A DNA stretch of 64,000 bases from Daphnia pulex. Its lineage: Eukaryota > Arthropoda > Branchiopoda > Diplostraca > Daphniidae. The notes beneath the pieces were generated by a model. That model saw nothing but the letters and a program-made list of their open reading frames with translations. It was not told the DNA's origin and ran no database searches. The stretch lies in assembly GCF_021134715.1 (NCBI RefSeq), contig NC_060021.1, positions 5,642,001 through 5,706,000 on the forward strand. The letters run 5' to 3'. The position numbers were made by a program, and so were the translations under genes. Positions 57,873 to 64,000 of the stretch are shown here, piece by piece. Each line of letters opens with the position of its first letter. Position 1 is the first letter of the stretch.

Positions 57873-59970
57873 TGCAGGCCACAACAAACACCAATTTTTT
57901 AAAATCTCCTCTTCTGAAGTGATTCGTTTATGCAATCGTCCCTGGATGCAAGTCTTTGTATGTAAAATGATTTTCTTTAATAAGTTATAATTGAAACGAC
58001 TACAAATTTTTCCTACAGTTTTCTGTATGTTGTAAATAAGGCGTAAGATTATGAACTTGAAGTAGCTGAATTCGAATTTCGTTTTCCATTTTATCCAAAT
58101 TAAGGAACTCAAGACAACTGAAGGAACAGAGCAATGTAATAACTACATTGGATTGTGCTAAACAGTTGTCATACTAGACGTCAATCAATCAAATATAAAA
58201 AAAAATTAAATTTTAAATTTTAAGCATATTCACAGCGGATTGATTTCTTGTCTTTTCCTTTGTAGGACTTAACTTTATTTTTATAATTTATTTTAACTAA
58301 CGTGTGGCTTTTGAAGAAATTTAGAATTGTTAAGTTCATTTTGAACTAATAAGCTTGATTTCTTCAATCTTTTGAAGGTATTTTTCACATAAGAAATTTT
58401 TATCTGTTTTTGTGGTAAAAATTTTCCGTTACAAACCAGTGAGAGGATACTACCAGAATCCGAGCTCAGTAGAGCGCACTAAGAGTGGATTTAAACACGA
58501 GCTTAACGAACTTTAAGAAAAGCCACAATATATTTTGAGTGAATTCAATCATAATTTAAAAATAATGGTAATAAATATTTGTAACATTTCTTATAGGAAT
58601 TAACATGGATTTGGATTCTTAAGCCGAAAAAAGTCATAACACCAGAAGATTGACAACCAAACTACTCAAGAAAACAAGACAAAAGTGATTATTCGTGCCA
58701 CGAATAATTTTTACATTTGCAGTGAAAGCAAGTCACCAGCCGGTCGATGAATTATTTTTTGTTGTAATGGTATGAGCATCCAGGCTCTGACTGGGATAAT
58801 GCTCATTTCACCGAACCTTTTGGCAATAGTGTATGCAATGTGTGTAGTTAAGTTTATTTATTTATGTCCAAAAGGATGTTCCCGGTCGTGGTTCCGCGAA
58901 TTTTCTTAATTTTAATTTGCACTTTCAACGTTTTTTTTCAATGGTTGTCACTGCCGGACAAATGGCGGCTGCCCTCTCGATGACCGGTGTCACTCCCTAG
59001 GAAAGGCAGGTTCAGAATATCCTCCACTCCCTTCCTCGGGTAACAAATTTTGCAGTGTAGTGTTTTCACCATCGGGAGCTCCAGAAGTACCTCCAAATAA
59101 TCTTTCCCGAACTGGTGGTGGGGCAAGAAAGGCAATTCAACCACATCGTTGCCCACCACCCGTGGGTATTTCAATTGGTAACTTAAAACAAAAATTTAAA
59201 TATTAATTAAATTTTAAAAGTTGATTCTATTTTTAGGAAAGGATCATTGAAGGGCCCGTTTGGAATGGGCGGGAGGAAGAGTTAATTGCCATTGCAGACG
59301 CCGTAGACCGACGCCGAAACAACCGCCGTTGCTAACCTATATCCGATGGGATAAAGAACAAAACTTGGTTCGCACAGCCAAGAATAGGAAGCAAGACGTG
59401 GTGGAGGAAGCCAAAATACAGCTAGTAAAACAACTAAGGTCGGTGTGGTGCGGTGTTTCCACCATCGGTAGTTCCAGAAGTACCTCCAAAAAATATTTCC
59501 TGAACTTGTGGTGGAGCAAGAAAGGCAATTCAACCACATCGTTGCACACCACCCATGGGTATTTCAGTTGGTAAGTAAAAAAAAAATAAAATACTAATTA
59601 AAATTTAAAAAATTGATTCTTTTTTTTAGGAAAGGATCATTGAAGGGCCTGGTTGGAATGGGCGGGAGGAGGATTTAATAGCCATTGCAGACGCCGTAGA
59701 CCGACGCACACACAACCGCCGTCGCCAGGCTATATCCGATGGGATAAAGAGACAAAAAACGAGGTTCGCGCAGCCAAGAAGAGGAAGCGAAACGTTGTGG
59801 AGGAAGCAAAAATACAGAGTAAAAAAACTAAGGTCGGTGCGGAGCAGTGTTTGCACCATCGGGAGCTCCAGAAGTACCTCCAAATAATCTTTCCAAAACT
59901 GGTGGTAGGGCAAGAAAGGCAATTCAACCACGTCGTTGCCCACCAACCGTGAGTATTCCAATTAGTAAGT
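57873..59970 (+). repeat. Outer direct repeat, right copy (uninterrupted version)
   Basis: Matches 40283-41990 and then, without a break, 43257-43620. Here the two AB units (59220-59600 and 59601-59970) are adjacent with the normal ATTGATTCTTTTTTTTAGG junction, so this copy shows the arrangement before the TBL1 segment separated them on the left. Confidence 0.85.
58930..59970 (+). pseudogene. AB-family repeat-borne ORF, right copy
   Basis: Block A (58941-59180; MVVTAGQMAAALSMTGVTP then a stop) followed by two block-B units. The second reads VRAAKKRKRNVVEEAKIQ and, in one frame, continues to EQCLHHRELQKYLQIIF and LVVGQERQFNHVVAH, showing that the end of each B unit is a partial copy of block A. 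Same protein family as 17290-17841; function unknown. Confidence 0.55.
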
Positions 59971-60138
59971 GTAAACTAATATCGCCAACATTTGTAAACT
60001 TCACTCAGGTTCTTGTATAACTTTCTCGTCTCTCTTTCCCAAAAGCTTCCACTTCGGCAGACAGACAGCTTCAAGATGCATTAGGTGTTTTGGCCTTAGT
60101 GGTATCTAAGATAAGACCGTCAATAGATTCCGGCAATG

Positions 60139-60546
60139 AATTTGTTTTAAAATTTGCTGGGTCTTCGTTAGTGTCACTGGCAGTGCAATTTTTGTTTGAT
60201 GATTCACGCTGATGCATTTCAACTGTTACTACTTCGAAGTCATTAACAGCTTGCACATTTGCTGGGTCTTCGTTGGTGTCACTGGCAGTGCCATTCTTGA
60301 TAGATGATTCACGCTGCATGTCAACTGTTACTACTTCGAAGTCATTAATAGCTTGCACATTTGCTTGGTCTTCGTTGGTGTCACTGGCAGTGCCATTCTT
60401 GTTAGATGATTCATGCTGCATGTCAACTGTTACTACTTAGAAGTCATTAACAGCTTACACATTTGCTAGGTCTTCGTTGGTGTCACTGGCAGTGTCATTC
60501 TTGTTCGATGATTCACGCTGCATGTACACTATTAATACTTCCAATT
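60139..60546 (-). repeat. Four tandem 102-bp units encoding 34-residue repeats
   Basis: Units start at about 60139, 60241, 60343 and 60445. On the - strand three of them form an open frame (60421-60071) with the repeated motif SSNKNGTASDTNEDPAN and FEVVTV. Since 102 is 34 codons, the frame survives unit gain and loss. The fourth unit is cut off by a stop. The frame ends with LPESIDGLILDTTKAKT. Confidence 0.8.
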
Positions 60547-60566
60547 AATTACACCGTGCGGTTTTT

Positions 60567-60860
60567 ATTACCATGACTGAAGAGCCGAGGGCCAAAGCCG
60601 GGGGATTGCATCAGGTGTTCAAACTGCAATCGACTTATTCCCAGAAATCAATGATGCTACTTGATTCTCATGGCTGTGTTAAGACGTACGACTCAATTGA
60701 AGAAATTTTTAAAGAGTTCTACGACTTCCGTCTTGGCTTTTATGAAAAGAGGAAAGAGTACTTTACCGGTTTGCTTCAAGCCATTTCCAAAATTATCGAA
60801 AATCAAGCAAGATTTCTACCAATAGTTGTGAGGAAGTATGTTTGCTTATATTCTAGATAA
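60567..60860 (+). pseudogene. TOP2 fragment, breakage-reunion/C-gate region, copy d
   Basis: A single exon-like frame: MTEEPRAKAGGLHQVFKLQS, MMLLDSHGCVKTYDSIEEIF, KEFYDFRLGFYEKRKEYFTG and IENQARFLPIVV. This follows TOP2 step by step (MTEE...GLHKVFKLQ, M.LFD..GC.K.YD....I...F...RL..Y..RKE, NQARFI). The residue before Met, TVRFLLP, also fits TOP2 but is in a shifted frame, and a GTATG donor-like site follows RK at 60836. It is better preserved than the other TOP2 pieces and is directly upstream, in TOP2 order, of what copy b encodes. Confidence 0.8.
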
Positions 60861-63800
60861 AAATCCAGTGAGGAGTGAAAGTCGTCTTAGTGTATCTGCT
60901 GTTCAGTTAACACACTTCCCTATTAAATAAACTCAGCGTCCATAGGGTAGAGGAGGTGTTTAATTAATCAGCCTACTACTAATATTTTATAAAAAACCTC
61001 AACTTATTTAAACCAAATCTTTCATTAAGGATGATCAATTGATGTATTGGCACTGTTCGTATTCAAATTAGATATGCGCTAAAGCGTATTTATTCTGATA
61101 AGTTTTAAGAACGCGTTACATCTGAAAGCCTATTGTTCATTTGACATTACAATATGGCAATGTTTATTCCGAGACACCTGTATCGACGAATGTTGAGGCA
61201 CTGCGGAACTAATCTGTAAATTTATGATTTTTGGTCTTACACGAAATGCATCACGCACACAACTAAGAAAGATTGTGTTACCTTTAAAATAGTGGTCACT
61301 TCGTTGGAAATAGGATAGTCGTTGTTGTACCATTGAAACCGCGGAATCAAATGCAACTCAATTCGATAACATTTTCTGGGTATGTACAAAGAACCTGAGG
61401 TTCTGTCACCACAAAAGGCGCACAATTTTCCAAAGTTATCTTTGAAGATTCAGTCGATATTGTTTAAAACTGCCATCTCTGCACTGCTGAGTAATTTCAC
61501 ATTTGTAGTATTCAGCATCCGAATTTCTGCAGTAAAATTTTCTGACAAAGAGATTAAACAAGTTTGAATGGGTCCAATGCAAACAAAAGGGAAACCTGAA
61601 ATACACTTTTACTAACCACTTCATCATTCAAGCAACAATCAAATCCCCCTTCACTCCCTCGTTCCTTTCCCAATCGCGAAGATATGTTTATTATTTCTTT
61701 GACGTAGTATTCCTTTATTACTGTTTTTGTTCTTTCTCAACACATAAACGGTAAACTGCATAGACACAACTACAATTAAACAAAATACAGGATGCAACTT
61801 CCGTAACACATTATCACCAAGGAACAGCCACAATTTACACTTGATGCAAAAAATCTTTCACCAACATAGACTGCAACATGCCACATTGGACAGCAAAAAG
61901 GATCAGTTTTCCAAAATAATATACTGCATGGATGAAAAAACAAATGACAATAGATAAAATATTTCAAGTCAGCAACCCGATATCACTGGCACAGCTATTG
62001 TCACATATACTTCAGGGAAACATAGGCACCACATGCTGCATACAAAGGTTCAATTTATGTCTTCATCACACCCTTTCACAATCTGGCTGCAAAAAGAAGA
62101 GATGTTGTTAGACCTATTTAAGAAAATAAAAACATTGACATAGGGAAATACAAGTGTGTACACTATTACACAGGACTCAGTACCAAAGAATACCAGCAGT
62201 AAGACAAAACAGAATTACTTTGATAAATTTTACGAAGGAAGTTAAATTTTGCAATTTCCACAGCAGCAAAGCAAATTGATCTCTAGTCATATTTACTAAT
62301 TCCAAGTAAGAAATTGGAAAAAATAATAACTTCGATTAATAACGACGAGTGTTTCCGCGCCTTTAAGTGTTTACCCTTTTTTTCGCGATTAATCACGTTT
62401 GAGTTATCGCAAAGAAAAACAAAAAACCTTTTGTAGAGGGAAAAACAAGCTTTTACCATAACTTTTTGAAATCATGGTGAATAGTACATTCCTCGCAATT
62501 TCATAGGTTTAAAGTTTGGAAACATTGCACATACGCCATATGTTTCTATCGGGTTATAAGCCCTATTATAATAAACCCTCTCCCTTGCAAAAAAATTGCA
62601 TCCCTGTTATCAATTAAAATTTTGTATTTTGAGGAATGGCATACTTGCAACAGTAGGCCTATGCAAGTAAATATAATTATAACACAAATTTAGTAAAGAA
62701 ACCTATAAAATAAATCCTTCTCTTTCAAGGCGCTTGATCTCCTTGCTGAGTAGAACCTCGCCTCCAAAAAAGGCATCATAAGGCATCATACTCAAAAGCC
62801 AAAAGGCTACTGGAGAGCCTCCTTGCCTCGTTGCAGCTGACACATACACACCACATTTTCCAGTAGTATTTACTTAGTTAAATTTACAGTAGTTAAATTC
62901 TACGTATATTTGGTGGGTATAAAAGTCCAGAAAGATCAACGAATACTGACCAACAATAAGAGAGTATAATTCTGAAACATTAAAAAAAGGACGAGTCATT
63001 GAATCTAAAAATCTCAAAGTCTTTGATTCAACTTAAAGCTCACAACATTTAATTAACTGCTATCCATTAAAATTGACTTCCAGCATCCTTCAAAAATGAG
63101 GACTCAAGAATTTATAGCTATAAATCTACATTAATTCACATACATAACTTAAATACTTTAATGCGGCTAAGAATATTTGAAGTACAGTTAATTGAAGTAT
63201 TTACTTTTAGTAGCACATTGATCCAATAAAATGATAGACTTCTATTTGACTGTTTACTGGTAAAACACTAATTCATGGGACAAAGTTAACGAAAATTAAA
63301 GATAACAGCGATAAGTTATAATGTATTTCTATCACCAGCAATAACTTATTTAGCTTTTATATGTGCTTAACAACTAGTTGTACCAATATATTGACTGGAA
63401 TAGGAAAAATGCTATATCTAGAAATCAGCTATATCAGAGACACTAGCAACGAAAAAAGACTGCTTTTATTATTTAGCATAATTGTTACAACGTGTAATTG
63501 GTTTAATTTGTGTAAAGGTTAGCTTTTCCGACCAGAAATTGGTATTTTAGTTTAGTATTTTACAATTAGTACCATACGTTTACTTTTACTGAAATTATGA
63601 CAGATGATGTCAATTGGGATCCTATCTATATAATGGATTGTGCTGATTGTTCAATAAGGATTCAAAAATAGTTGCTTATCTGCGATGATTGGCTCACCAA
63701 CCCAAAATAACAAAATTCTAGTTGTCTATGCACATTTGATGCCAATTAAAGATTGTTTTTAAATTTATTTAGTGTGTTTAATAAGTAAGAAAACGAGAAG

Positions 63801-63922
63801 TGCTGAGTAAACGGCAATAAGAAATAATTATTTCTGCTATGAGTCTATGAGACGTCTTAGTGTGTATGGTTTTCAAAATTTTTTAATGACAGATTCTCCA
63901 TCTCACCACGTCATGAACTTAC
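60861..63922. other. AT-rich 3 kb, no gene recognised
   Basis: Only short frames. On the - strand a splice-acceptor-like CTTCTTTTTGCAG at about 62100-62087 followed by a short frame could be the last exon of a gene lying further right, with the AT-rich DNA to its left as 3' UTR; this is weak. Confidence 0.35.
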
Positions 63923-64000
63923 AGTTATCTGTTTGAAGACCATTTCATTTCCAGCAACATGAACCCCAAACTTCTTGGACAAAACACATTATTTTGACGT
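63923..64000 (-). CDS. Possible internal exon of a gene running off the right edge
   Basis: On the - strand a frame reading KKFGVHVAGNEMVFKQIT ends at a good donor (GTAAGT, 63922-63917). Only 26 codons are visible and the family is unknown. Confidence 0.25.

Overview
The window is animal nuclear DNA, most likely from a small-genome arthropod; a Daphnia-like branchiopod crustacean is my best guess. The evidence is compact multi-exon genes with GT-AG introns of about 60-80 bp, an arthropod-style TATA plus TCAGTT initiator, an invertebrate haem peroxidase, and mixed remnants of Ty3/gypsy, DIRS and Tc1/mariner elements. The organism is an inference.

Gene-rich left end (1-14.5 kb). In order: a small membrane protein (-), an intronless 333-aa protein of unknown family (+), a complete six-exon mu-crystallin/ketimine reductase (-) that converges tail-to-tail on it, a ten-exon 1,498-aa TPR-like protein resembling the non-catalytic N-terminal half of separase (+), and an eleven-exon haem peroxidase (+) with a clear core promoter. 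The splice models for the last three keep phase across every junction.

Repeat-rich middle (14.5-40 kb). This part holds inverted-repeat elements (19.7, 20.9-22.1 and 30.7-31.8 kb), tRNA-like SINEs, a YqaJ-type recombinase remnant, two Tc1/mariner-like transposase relics, a small unidentified two-exon gene end (23.5-24.5 kb), a TAF6 pseudogene, short tandem repeats, and DNA topoisomerase II (TOP2) fragments at 17 and 18.3-18.8 kb.

Mosaic inverted duplication (40-60 kb). Two nearly identical arms (41,991-47,896 and 51,506-56,543, opposite orientation) flank a 3.6-kb spacer with a decayed Ty3/gypsy pol. Each arm carries gypsy integrase and DIRS fragments, a promoter-like repeat with an NRF1-type palindrome, copies of an unidentified repeat-borne ORF, and an intron-containing fragment of a TBL1/Ebi-type WD40 gene. 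The left arm also carries TOP2 sequence. Outside the arms lies a 1.7-2.1-kb direct duplication. A further TOP2 exon (60.6 kb) follows a 102-bp coding tandem repeat. The last 3 kb are AT-rich with at most the edge of another gene.

The most notable theme is repeated capture of conserved host genes (TOP2 at four places, TBL1 twice, TAF6 once) next to one family of mobile or duplicating sequence. All homology calls come from reading translations by eye; no database search was run.
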